DNA of 64,000 nt from Streptomyces guryensis (GTDB lineage: Bacteria; Actinomycetota; Actinomycetes; Streptomycetales; Streptomycetaceae): contig NZ_JAJSBI010000004.1 of NCBI RefSeq assembly GCF_021261325.1, positions 372,001-436,000 on the forward strand. Direction: 5' to 3'. Positions within the stretch are counted from its first letter, which is position 1. Each line of letters opens with the position of its first letter. The notes beneath the pieces are model-generated. The model was not told the DNA's origin and ran no database searches. It saw nothing but the letters and a program-made list of their open reading frames with translations. Below are positions 41,814 through 49,696 of the stretch, in pieces. The position numbers were made by a program, and so were the translations under genes.

Positions 41814-42737
41814 ATGGAGATCGACGAGGGCCTCGCCGTCAAGGTCGAGACGGAGACGGGTCGTTCGCACGCGCGGATTGCGCAGGACCGGTTGCGGGAG
41901 TTGGTGCACACGATCGGGGGCGCGGGGAACCGCTTTCTGGTCGTACAGCGGGTTCCTGACATCCCGGACGAGTTCGCGCAGGTCTGGCACGAGGAGGGCG
42001 GCGACTACCGGCTCGAACACCGGCGCGGCGCGGCCGGGTTCTGCGGTACGAACCTTCCGGCACCCGCCCAGGCGGCGGACCTGCTGATCGGCTGGGCCCG
42101 GCGAGACGCCGGATGGGACGCGGGAGTCTCCTGGGAGCCGGTCGGCCTGGGACCGGCCGAGGAGGTGCCCGAACTGCCGGACGAGGTGCGCGAGAAGGTC
42201 GAGGAGCGTGTCCGGTTGCTGCTGCGTTGTGGGTACGACAGCCGGGCCCGGTTGGCCGAGGCCGCCGAGGAGTGGCTGGTCGACGGCGATGAGCGGCCCG
42301 TCTCCCGGGCCCAGGCCCAAAGGCTCGTGGACCGGCTGTGGATGGAGCGGGTCACCGAACAGGCGGCCTGGGTCGGGACCACCGATCCCGAGCGCCTCAC
42401 CGCCGCCTTCGAGGCGTTGAACGCGCGGGGCATCACCGGCCGGGAGAACTTCACCTGCTGCCGCTCGTGCGGTACCGCCGAGATAGGCGGGGAGCGGGCC
42501 GAAGGCGACCGCGGCTTCGTCTACTTTCATACACAGTGCACCGAAAGTGCCGCCGCAGGACGTGGACTGATGCTGCTGTACGGCAGGTTCGACGGGTCGG
42601 AGCAGACCACGGCCGCCGTCGGGCGCGAGGTCGTCGCCGCCCTGGGTGCCGCCGGACTGTCCGTGATGTGGGACGGGGATCCGGACACGGCGATCGAGGT
42701 CACACCCTTGACCTGGCGCAAACGCCTGGTGGGGTGA
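41814..42737 (+). CDS. Hypothetical protein with C-terminal DUF6891-like region
   Basis: 307 residues, ATG with AGGTG upstream. N-terminal half is an immunity/Imm-like alpha-beta domain ('RELVHTIGGAGNRFLVVQRV', 'DIPDEFAQVWHEEGGDYRLE'). The middle is helical, and the C-terminal part from about 190 contains 'NFTCCRSCGTAEIGGERAEG' and 'GFVYFHTQCTESAAAGRGLM', 'LLYGRFDGSEQTTAAVGREV', which is the DUF6891 pattern with conserved Cys-Cys-x-x-C and H-x-x-C that could bind zinc. Function unknown. Confidence 0.8.
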   Translation: MEIDEGLAVKVETETGRSHARIAQDRLRELVHTIGGAGNRFLVVQRVPDIPDEFAQVWHEEGGDYRLEHRRGAAGFCGTNLPAPAQAADLLIGWARRDAGWDAGVSWEPVGLGPAEEVPELPDEVREKVEERVRLLLRCGYDSRARLAEAAEEWLVDGDERPVSRAQAQRLVDRLWMERVTEQAAWVGTTDPERLTAAFEALNARGITGRENFTCCRSCGTAEIGGERAEGDRGFVYFHTQCTESAAAGRGLMLLYGRFDGSEQTTAAVGREVVAALGAAGLSVMWDGDPDTAIEVTPLTWRKRLVG

Positions 42738-42825
42738 GGTACGCAAGGCCGGTTTCATGCCAGGGAAGTGTCCGAGCAGTGAGAGAACGCTCCTCGTGAG
42801 GGGCATGGTCTGCTTCAATGGGCGC

Positions 42826-42948
42826 ATGGCCAGCTTCCAGAACCACACCGCGACGGGTCGCCATGACCTCGAGCCGTTCTGGCCTTCCCGTCAGCACCAC
42901 GACTTCGACCGGGTGTGTTGCCGCGCGACGAACGCGCCGGCCCTCTAA
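42826..42948 (+). CDS. Candidate cysteine-containing leader peptide
   Basis: 40 codons, ATG to TAA, ending 118 bases before the winged-helix regulator gene. The segment 'SRQHHDFDRVCCRATN' matches the layout of short Streptomyces leader peptides of the form R-x-H-x-D-x-x-R-V-C-S that precede sulfur and transport genes. The region after it contains GC-rich stems (CACCCCGGCC...GGCCAGCG). A role in translation-coupled attenuation, sensing cysteinyl-tRNA at the Cys-Cys codons, is inference. The RBS is weak (GGGCG). Confidence 0.6.
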   Translation: MASFQNHTATGRHDLEPFWPSRQHHDFDRVCCRATNAPAL

Positions 42949-43065
42949 AGCCGTACACCCCGGCCTTCGGCCAGCGCGCAACGACGTACGTCCCGGCGGG
43001 CCCGACCACGAATCGCGGCCGCCGTCCTCCCAGACGAACTCCTCGCGCGAAAGAGCTGACCTCTC

Positions 43066-43638
43066 ATGGCGACCACTCGTTCTCTCTCCACCGCCGCCCT
43101 CACCTCCCCCGCCCAGAACGGCGCCCGGCACCGGCTGCGGGCCGTCGACCGGGACGAGGTCGTGGACGTGGCGGACTTCCTGCCGCCGGGTGCCACCTGG
43201 CTGCCCGCTCCGCAGCACACCCTGCCCACCCTGCCGGGCCAGCCGCCGATGATCGGCTACCTGGTGCTCGTCCCGGCCGACCAGCAGCCGCCCTTCCTGC
43301 CGGTGGCGGTGCCCGGCCCCACCGGTGAGACGCGGGGCAGCGGCAACCCCCTGGTCCGGATCGACTCCGTACAGCGCACGGCCGAGGTGGACGGGCGCGA
43401 ACTCGACCTCACCTACCTGGAGTTCGAGCTCCTCGCGCATCTCGTCGGGCATCCGCACCGGGTGCACACCCGCGACCAGCTGGTCACCACTGTATGGGGG
43501 TACGGCCACGTGGGCGACGGCCGCACCGTCGACGTCCACGTCGCCCGCCTGCGCCGCAAGCTGGGCGCCGAGCACCGCGGGACGATCCAGACGGTGCGGC
43601 GGGTCGGGTACAAGTACACGCCGCCGACCGGTCGTTGA
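43066..43638 (+). CDS. Orphan OmpR-type winged-helix transcriptional regulator
   Basis: 190 residues. There is no receiver domain: the first ~95 residues are Pro-rich ('VADFLPPGATWLPAPQHTLP', 'VPADQQPPFLPVAVPGPTGE'). An OmpR/PhoB DNA-binding domain follows: 'VQRTAEVDGRELDLTYLEFE', 'LLAHLVGHPHRVHTRDQLVT', 'GRTVDVHVARLRRKLGAEHR' and 'TIQTVRRVGYKYTP'. Stand-alone, so activity is not set by phosphorylation of its own chain. The upstream leader-peptide ORF suggests translational control of its expression. Confidence 0.9.
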   Translation: MATTRSLSTAALTSPAQNGARHRLRAVDRDEVVDVADFLPPGATWLPAPQHTLPTLPGQPPMIGYLVLVPADQQPPFLPVAVPGPTGETRGSGNPLVRIDSVQRTAEVDGRELDLTYLEFELLAHLVGHPHRVHTRDQLVTTVWGYGHVGDGRTVDVHVARLRRKLGAEHRGTIQTVRRVGYKYTPPTGR

Positions 43639-43716
43639 GCGTCCACGGACGGCGTGTCCTCTGCTGACGGCAGATTGCCGTTCCGTCCGGCGGCCCGACC
43701 GGGCAGGCTCACCGGC

Positions 43717-44709
43717 ATGAGACTTCTGGTGCTGGGCGGGACGGAGTTCGCGGGGCGGGCCGTCGTGGAAGCGGCCCTGGGGCGTGGCTGGGAGGTGACC
43801 GCCCTCAACCGGGGGCGGCGCCGACTCCCGGACGGCGTACGGGCGTTGCGAGGTGACCGCACCGCGCCCGACGGGCTCGCCCCCCTCGCGGAGGGCGAGT
43901 GGGACGCCGTCGTCGACACCTGGTCGGCGGCGCCCCGGGCCGTGCGGAGCGCCGCACGGCTGCTGCAGGGCCGTGTCGGGCGGTATGTGTATGTGTCCAG
44001 TTGCTCGGTGTACGCGTGGCCCTCGCCGGCCGGGTACGACGAGAGCGCCCCACTGGTCGAGGGTGCCGAGCCCGACGCGGACACGACGGATTACACGCGC
44101 GACAAGCGGGGTGCGGAGATCGCCGTCGTGGACGCCTTCGGCGCTGAGCGTTCCGTGCTCGTACGGGCCGGGCTGATCCTCGGTCCGTACGAGAACATCG
44201 GGCGGTTGCCGTGGTGGCTGGGGCGGATTGCGCGGGGCGGGCCGGTGCTCGCGCCCGGGCCACGGGGTCTGCCGTTGCAGTACATCGACGTGCGGGACAT
44301 GGCCGAGTGGATTCTCGGCGCGGTGGAGCGGGAGTTGAGCGGGCCGTACAACATGGTCAGCGAGCAGGGGCACGCCACCATGGGCAGCCTGCTGGACGCG
44401 TGCGTCGCCGTCACCGGCTCGGGTGCGGAACTGCGGTGGACCGACCCCGGGGTGATCCTCGATGCGGGTATCGCGCCGTGGACCCAGCTGCCGGTGTGGG
44501 TGCCGCCGCACACCGACATGCATGACTCCATGCACAGTGGGAACGTCTCCCGTGCGCTGGCGGCGGGGCTGGTCTGCCGCCCCGTCGGGGAGACCGTCGC
44601 CGATACCTGGCGTTGGCTCCAGGGGATCGGCGGCACCGCGCCCGTACGGCCGGGGCGGCCGCCGGTGGGGCTGGATCCGGTGGTGGAGGCGAAGGTGTTG
44701 GGGCGGTGA
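43717..44709 (+). CDS. NAD-dependent epimerase/dehydratase-like (SDR extended) protein
   Basis: 330 residues from ATG 43717. Starts 'MRLLVLGGTEFAGRAVVEAA' with the G-G-T-x-F-x-G motif of the atypical/extended SDRs. 'GRYVYVSSCSVYAWPSPAGY' supplies Ser and Tyr, and 'DTTDYTRDKRGAEIAVVDAF' gives Y-x-x-x-K (YTRDK). 'LQYIDVRDMAEWILGAVERE' is the usual R-D-x-A motif. Substrate probably a nucleotide sugar or isoprenoid-like molecule; not assignable. Followed by a family A-type repeat. Confidence 0.88.
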   Translation: MRLLVLGGTEFAGRAVVEAALGRGWEVTALNRGRRRLPDGVRALRGDRTAPDGLAPLAEGEWDAVVDTWSAAPRAVRSAARLLQGRVGRYVYVSSCSVYAWPSPAGYDESAPLVEGAEPDADTTDYTRDKRGAEIAVVDAFGAERSVLVRAGLILGPYENIGRLPWWLGRIARGGPVLAPGPRGLPLQYIDVRDMAEWILGAVERELSGPYNMVSEQGHATMGSLLDACVAVTGSGAELRWTDPGVILDAGIAPWTQLPVWVPPHTDMHDSMHSGNVSRALAAGLVCRPVGETVADTWRWLQGIGGTAPVRPGRPPVGLDPVVEAKVLGR

Positions 44710-44713
44710 CGAG

Positions 44714-44765
44714 ACTGCGGGCCGGTGGGGGCTGATCGCACGGTTCCCCGCGCCCCCAAATGCCC
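44714..44765. repeat. Intergenic repeat family A (short form)
   Basis: CTGCGGGCCGGTGGGGGCTG, then CACGGTTCCCCGCGCCCCC. Same opening as the copy at 3639. Confidence 0.65.
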
Positions 44766-44849
44766 CTCCCGTGGGTGTACCTGGCACCACCCCCCACCCG
44801 GGGGGCCCGGCCCCGTGACCCTCCGTCCCCGCTCGGCCAGACTTCTGCC

Positions 44850-46124
44850 ATGAACACCGACACGCACCGTGCCCGGGCGCGGGCCCGCGAGGTACTACTG
44901 GCTGCCGTACGGGGACTCGCACTGGCCGTGGCCGTGCTGCCCTTGTCGGTGCTGCTGTTCGTCCTGGCCCTCGTCTCCGTCGCGCTCATACCCATCGGCG
45001 TCGGTGTCGTCACGACCCCGCCGATCCTGAACGCGGTGCGGACCCTCGCGGACAAGCGGCGGGAGCTCGCGGCGGAGTGGTGCGGGGTGCGGATACCGTC
45101 GGCGTACCGGCCGGTCCCCGGGCGGGCCAACCCCTGGACGCGCACGTACGCCATGCTGCGCGACCCGGCGGTCTGGCGGGACGTGCGCTGGCTTCAGGTG
45201 GACATGACGGCGGGGTTCGTCACCGCGCTGCTGCCTGCGTTGCTCGTCTTCTACCCCCTGGAGGGCCTCGCGGTGGCGGCCGGGCTGTGGCGGCCGCTGT
45301 CGGAGGCCGGCGGCTACTGGTACGGCTTCGTACACGTCACCGACCAGGCCTCCGCGCTCGGCGCCGGCGCCCTGGCCCTCGCACTCCTCCCCCTCGCCCA
45401 CCGCTACGCCCCGTCCCTGCTGACCGCCCACTTCCGGCTCACCCGGGCCGTACTCGGCGCGAGTCAGGCCGAACTGGCCGAGCGGGTGCAGGTGCTGACC
45501 GAGACCCGGAAGGACGCAGTCGACACCTCCGCCGCCGAGCTGCGCCGTATCGAGCGGGATCTGCACGACGGCGCGCAGGCCCGGCTGGTGGCCATGGGCA
45601 TGGATCTGGGCACCATCGAGATGCTCCTCGACAAGGACCCGGCGAAGGCGAAGCAGCTCCTCGCCCGGACCCGGCAGTCCTCCGTCGACGCGCTCGCCGA
45701 GCTGCGCGACCTGGTCCGCGGCATCCATCCGCCGGTGCTGGCCGAGCGCGGACTCGGCGACGCCGTGAGGGCGTTGGCGCTGCGGCTGCCGCTGCCCACC
45801 GAGGTGAACGTCGATCTGGCGGGGCGCGCGGACGCGCCGGTCGAGTCGGCCGCCTACTTCGCGGTCAGCGAGGTGCTCACCAACGCGGTCAAGCACTCGG
45901 GCGCGGACCGGATCTGGATCGACCTGCATCATGTGACCGAGGGCGCCGGCATGCTGCGCGTCACCGTCACCGACAACGGCAAGGGCGGCGCGGTGATCGG
46001 GGCCGGTTCGGGGCTGGCCGGAGTCGAGCGGCGCCTGGGTACATTCGACGGCGTCCTGGCCGTCAGCAGTCCCGCGGGCGGTCCCACCATGGTCACCATG
46101 GAGATCCCTTGCGCATTGTCCTAG
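44850..46124 (+). CDS. Sensor histidine kinase (NarL-partner type, HisKA_3)
   Basis: 424 residues. Four hydrophobic segments in the first 180 residues with a Streptomyces 'sensor domain' ('VLPLSVLLFVLALVSVALIP', 'FVTALLPALLVFYPLEGLAV', 'ASALGAGALALALLPLAHRY'). HisKA_3 dimerisation with phospho-acceptor His in 'ELRRIERDLHDGAQARLVAM', then an HATPase domain: 'AAYFAVSEVLTNAVKHSGAD' (N box), 'LRVTVTDNGKGGAVIGAGSG' (G1) and 'LAGVERRLGTFDG' (G2). Its stop overlaps the start of the response-regulator gene. Confidence 0.94.
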   Translation: MNTDTHRARARAREVLLAAVRGLALAVAVLPLSVLLFVLALVSVALIPIGVGVVTTPPILNAVRTLADKRRELAAEWCGVRIPSAYRPVPGRANPWTRTYAMLRDPAVWRDVRWLQVDMTAGFVTALLPALLVFYPLEGLAVAAGLWRPLSEAGGYWYGFVHVTDQASALGAGALALALLPLAHRYAPSLLTAHFRLTRAVLGASQAELAERVQVLTETRKDAVDTSAAELRRIERDLHDGAQARLVAMGMDLGTIEMLLDKDPAKAKQLLARTRQSSVDALAELRDLVRGIHPPVLAERGLGDAVRALALRLPLPTEVNVDLAGRADAPVESAAYFAVSEVLTNAVKHSGADRIWIDLHHVTEGAGMLRVTVTDNGKGGAVIGAGSGLAGVERRLGTFDGVLAVSSPAGGPTMVTMEIPCALS

Positions 46125-46762
46125 CCGAAGACCTCTTCCTGCTGCGCGACGGCCTGGTCCGGCTTCTGGAGGCCTACGACTTCGAGATCGCCGCGGCCGT
46201 CGAGTCCGGCCCCGAGCTCGAACGGGCGCTGGCCGAGCTGGAGCCGGACGTCGCCGTGGTCGACGTACGCCTGCCGCCGACGCACACCGACGAGGGGCTG
46301 CAGTGCGCGCTGCGGGCCCGCCGGGACAGACCCGGGCTTCCGGTGCTGGTGCTCTCGCAGCACGTGGAGCAGTTGTACGCGCGTGAGCTGCTCGCCGACG
46401 GCAGCGGCGGGGTCGGGTACCTGCTGAAGGACCGGGTGTTCGACGCGGAGCAGTTCGTGGATGCCGTACGGCGGGTCGCGGCGGGCGGTACGGCCATGGA
46501 TCCGCAGGTGATCCAGCAGCTGCTCTCGCGGCGGGCCGCCGACGACCGTCCGCTCGCGCGGCTGACGCCCCGTGAGCGGGAGGTGCTGGAGCTGATGGCG
46601 CAGGGCCGTTCCAACGCGGCGATCGCGGGACAGCTGGTGGTCACAGAACGGGCCATTGCCAAGCACACCTCCAACATCTTCACCAAACTGGACCTGGAGG
46701 TCTCGGACGACGACAACCGTCGCGTCCTGGCGGTTCTCGCCTATCTGGACCGGGAACAGTAA
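46109..46762 (+). CDS. NarL/LuxR-family response regulator
   Basis: 217 residues. The start is TTG 46109 (leading into 'RIVLAEDLFLLRDGLVRLLE'), with GGAG six bases upstream; no ATG/GTG in frame precedes it. It overlaps the kinase stop by 16 bases, which implies coupled translation. Receiver with acidic pair 'AED', phosphorylated Asp in 'DVAVVDVRLPPTHTDEGLQC', Ser and Lys in 'LVLSQHVEQ' and 'GYLLKDRVFDAEQFVDAVRR'. LuxR-type HTH 'LTPREREVLELMAQGRSNAA', 'IAGQLVVTERAIAKHTSNIF'. Forms a two-component pair with the preceding kinase; targets unknown. Confidence 0.95.
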   Translation: MRIVLAEDLFLLRDGLVRLLEAYDFEIAAAVESGPELERALAELEPDVAVVDVRLPPTHTDEGLQCALRARRDRPGLPVLVLSQHVEQLYARELLADGSGGVGYLLKDRVFDAEQFVDAVRRVAAGGTAMDPQVIQQLLSRRAADDRPLARLTPREREVLELMAQGRSNAAIAGQLVVTERAIAKHTSNIFTKLDLEVSDDDNRRVLAVLAYLDREQ

Positions 46763-46951
46763 GCGGTTGCTGATCCTCCGTAACTTCCGCTGCTCAGACT
46801 GCTGTTGGGTCGCAAAGGCCGAGCAAACCTCTGATTTGTTTGTGGGGCTGCTGAACACCTCTGGGACCGCGACCGTATGAGTGGGAGCCGCTTCACTCCT
46901 GTCGGGCGCCTCGAAGCCCCGCCAAGCCCGCAAGGAAGTCAGAGGAGTTCC

Positions 46952-48493
46952 ATGGGACGCAACACACGAAAACGCCGTACGCCGCTGGCCACCAAGGCCA
47001 TAGCCGCATCGGCGGCCCTAGCGCTCGGTGGGGGCGGGCTGATCTGGGCGAACTTCTACGCCTCGGCACACGAGTCGAACAGCTCGGGGCAGAACCAGAC
47101 CTATGCCGCCACCGGTCAGGTCGCCACGATCGCCTGCCCCGACGTCCAGCAGAAGCTGACGAACGTGCCGGCCAAGGCCCAGCAGGGTGTGGCCACGGAG
47201 CTGGCGAACCTCGACAAGCAGGTCACCGAGGCCTACACGCGGCTCGCCTCCACGCGCCAGGCACAGACGCAGGACGCCAGCTTCGTGCAGAACGCGATCG
47301 TCGGCCCCCTCAAGGACAAGCGAGCCGCGACCCTCGACCGGATCCGGATCGACATCCAGCGGGTGGGCGGCCAGGTCGACGCGGCCGGGCTGAGCGCACT
47401 CGCCGCCTGTACGACGCAGTCCGCCAACCAGACCAACGCCGGTGGTCAGCAGCAGAACGGCGGACAGCAGCAGCAGAACGGCGGACAGCAGCAGAACGGC
47501 GGTCAGCAGCAGGGCGGCCAGCAGAACAACGGCGGTCAGCAGCAGGGCGGACAGCAGAACAACGGCGGTCAGGGCGGCGACGGCCCGTCCGCGGCGGACT
47601 TCGTCGACATCACGAAGGTCCAGCCCAACGTCGCCGCGAAGCCGCAGAAGTCCGGCAATGCCTCGACCGGCGCCTTCATCACCAAGTGCGGGGTGAACGC
47701 GAACCAGAACCACAACAGCGACAACGTCATCGTCGCGCCCGGCGTGACCAACGGTGCCCACCACGTGCACGACTACGTCGGCAACCAGAAGGTCAACGCG
47801 TTCTCCAACAACAACACGTTCCTGCAGGGCGGCAGCAGCTGCCAGAACAAGAACGACCTGTCGGCGTACTACTGGCCGGTGATCCGTCTGCAGGACGGCA
47901 CGCAGGAGAAGGACGCGAACGCGGACGGCGGCGGCAAGGACCTCAACGTCGGCAAGATCCTGACGCCGCAGCAGGCGCAGATCAAGTACGTCGGCAGCCC
48001 GACCAGCAAGGTCGTCGCGATGCCGCAGTTCCTGCGCATCATCACCGGTGACGCCAAGGCCTTCGTCAACGGCCCGGCGAACGCCAACGCGCACTGGAGC
48101 TGCACCGGCTTCGAGAACAAGGTGCAGCTGACGGACAAGTACCCGATCTGTCCGCAGGGCAGCCAGGTGGTCCGTTCGTTCGCCTTCCAGAGCTGCTGGG
48201 ACGGCAAGAACATCGACAGCGCCAACCACCGCACGCATGTGGCGTTCGCGGACGCCGCCGGCAACTGCGGCAACGGCTTCAAGGCGATCCCGCAGCTGAC
48301 GATGCGTCTGGTGTACAACGTCACGCCGCCGACCATCCAGAACGGCCAGGTCAAGAACGCCTACGCAGTGGACGGCTTCCCCGAGGAGCTCCACAAGGCG
48401 ATCACCGATCACGACGACTTCATCAGCGTCACGACCGGCGGCCTGGCGAACAAGATCGCCAACTGCATCAACACCGGACAGAAGTGCCAGTGA
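46952..48493 (+). CDS. Secreted DUF1996 protein with long Gln/Gly/Asn-rich linker
   Basis: 513 residues from ATG 46952, AGAGGAG upstream. Basic start and signal-like helix ('[20 protein letters not shown]'). A helical region with two Cys (about 45-150, '[20 protein letters not shown]' ... '[10 protein letters not shown]'), a repeated Gly-Gly-Gln-Gln-Gln-Asn linker (about 160-205), then DUF1996 from '[20 protein letters not shown]', '[20 protein letters not shown]', '[15 protein letters not shown]', '[20 protein letters not shown]'. DUF1996 proteins are secreted, many with lectin or polysaccharide links, but the function is unknown. Conserved His (G-A-H-x-V-H-D-Y) suggests a metal site. Confidence 0.88.
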   Translation: MGRNTRKRRTPLATKAIAASAALALGGGGLIWANFYASAHESNSSGQNQTYAATGQVATIACPDVQQKLTNVPAKAQQGVATELANLDKQVTEAYTRLASTRQAQTQDASFVQNAIVGPLKDKRAATLDRIRIDIQRVGGQVDAAGLSALAACTTQSANQTNAGGQQQNGGQQQQNGGQQQNGGQQQGGQQNNGGQQQGGQQNNGGQGGDGPSAADFVDITKVQPNVAAKPQKSGNASTGAFITKCGVNANQNHNSDNVIVAPGVTNGAHHVHDYVGNQKVNAFSNNNTFLQGGSSCQNKNDLSAYYWPVIRLQDGTQEKDANADGGGKDLNVGKILTPQQAQIKYVGSPTSKVVAMPQFLRIITGDAKAFVNGPANANAHWSCTGFENKVQLTDKYPICPQGSQVVRSFAFQSCWDGKNIDSANHRTHVAFADAAGNCGNGFKAIPQLTMRLVYNVTPPTIQNGQVKNAYAVDGFPEELHKAITDHDDFISVTTGGLANKIANCINTGQKCQ

Positions 48494-48518
48494 CACACTG
48501 AGCCGGTGACCCACCGAA

Positions 48519-48554
48519 GAAGGCCGGTGGCGGGATCTCCCGCCACCGGCCTTC
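48519..48554. terminator. Bidirectional terminator between DUF1996 and lipoprotein genes
   Basis: Perfect 17-base stem GAAGGCCGGTGGCGGGA / TCCCGCCACCGGCCTTC with a 2-base loop, between convergent genes. Confidence 0.92.
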
Positions 48555-48590
48555 CGGTGTGTGTACGACAGCGTGTCTCGTACGAGGTGT

Positions 48591-49007
48591 TCAGCCGCTG
48601 TGGCTGCTGTGCGCGCTGTGGTTGGTGCCGATCTCCTCGTCGCCGCCGAGCGTGTGCTGCAGCGACTTGACCACCTTGTCCTCACCGACGGTGACCCACT
48701 TGCGCCCGACGAGGTAGAAACCGCCGTAGTCCTTGGCGTCGTTGATCCACTCGCGCTGGCCGCGGTCGGTGGAGAAGGTGACGAGGACGAACTTGCCGGC
48801 GGTGGTCTTGCAGATGGCCTGGCGGACCTCGTCGGAGTCGATCTGCATGTCCGGCTTGCACTTCACCTTGGCGGCCAGGCTCTCCAGGCTGCCGGTCGCG
48901 GCGGTCGGCACCTTGGCGGCCGCGTCGCTGTTTCCGGTTCCACAGCCCGCCAGCGCCAGGACGCCCGCGGCTCCGGCCACGGCGAGCATCGGTCGGGTCA
49001 ACCTCAT
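48591..49007 (-). CDS. Small lipoprotein of unknown function
   Basis: 138 residues. Signal peptide with lipobox 'VAGAAGVLALAGCGTGNSDA' (L-A-G-C, Cys about residue 22). The mature part has two Cys ('AAKVKCKPDMQIDSDEVRQA', 'ICKTTAGKFVLVTFSTDRGQ') that may form a disulfide, and a His/Ser-rich tail ('TNHSAHSSHSG') that could bind metal. Secreted, anchored at the outer face of the membrane. Divergent from the TPR-like gene. Confidence 0.87.
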   Translation of the reverse strand: MRLTRPMLAVAGAAGVLALAGCGTGNSDAAAKVPTAATGSLESLAAKVKCKPDMQIDSDEVRQAICKTTAGKFVLVTFSTDRGQREWINDAKDYGGFYLVGRKWVTVGEDKVVKSLQHTLGGDEEIGTNHSAHSSHSG

Positions 49008-49131
49008 CTGTTCCTCCGAGTCGCTTTGCCAGCCAGGCCCTGTGGGCCCGTCCCCTTCGATACGGCTGTGAGAGCTGACGCGCTCAAAAATACGGCCGTC
49101 TCCCCGCGCATGTGTGTGCGAAGGTGCTCTG

Positions 49132-49656
49132 GTGAATCAAGACTGGGAAGATCGCGTGACCGCGGCCTGGGCCACCCTCGACGGCTATCCGGAAGAGAAG
49201 GCAGCCGACTTCCGGGCCGTGATCGACACCCTCGCCGCGGAACTGCCGGAGGGCAGCCCCCTCGGACTCTTCGAGCAGGCCTCCGCCTGGGACTCGACCG
49301 GGCACTCGGACCAGGCGGTCCCGCTGTACCGGGAGGCGCTGGAGCGCGGGCTGAGCGAGGTCAGCCCGTACAAGGGCCGCAGGGCCAAGATCCAGTTGTC
49401 CAGTTCGCTCAGGAACACCGGGCGGCCCGAGGAGGGCGTCAAGCTGCTGACGCCCGAACTGGACGCGCCCTCCGACGAGTTGGACGACGCGGTACGGGCG
49501 TGTCTGGCCCTCTGCCTGTCCAGCCTCGGCCGGGACCGCGAGGGACTGTCCCTGGTGCTCGGCGCCCTGGCGCCCCATCTCCCGCGCTATCAGCGCTCGA
49601 TGGCGAACTACGCGCGCGCACTCGTCGAGCCCGAGGGCTCGGCCGACAGGGCCTGA
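49132..49656 (+). CDS. Tetratricopeptide-like protein
   Basis: 174 residues from GTG 49132 (GAAGGTG before it); GTG 49114 is the other option. All-helical: 'WEDRVTAAWATLDGYPEEKA', 'LFEQASAWDSTGHSDQAVPL' with the TPR pattern and 'YREALERGLSEVSPYKGRRA', 'IQLSSSLRNTGRPEEGVKLL' as a second repeat. Resembles the family annotated as TPR-repeat or 'Tetratrico peptide repeat group 5' proteins; role is protein-protein contact. Followed at 40 bases by the sigma-like membrane protein gene, possibly as one transcript. Confidence 0.88.
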   Translation: MNQDWEDRVTAAWATLDGYPEEKAADFRAVIDTLAAELPEGSPLGLFEQASAWDSTGHSDQAVPLYREALERGLSEVSPYKGRRAKIQLSSSLRNTGRPEEGVKLLTPELDAPSDELDDAVRACLALCLSSLGRDREGLSLVLGALAPHLPRYQRSMANYARALVEPEGSADRA

Positions 49657-49696
49657 GTCACCCGGGCGGCGGTGACTATCCCACGATTCGCTCGTT

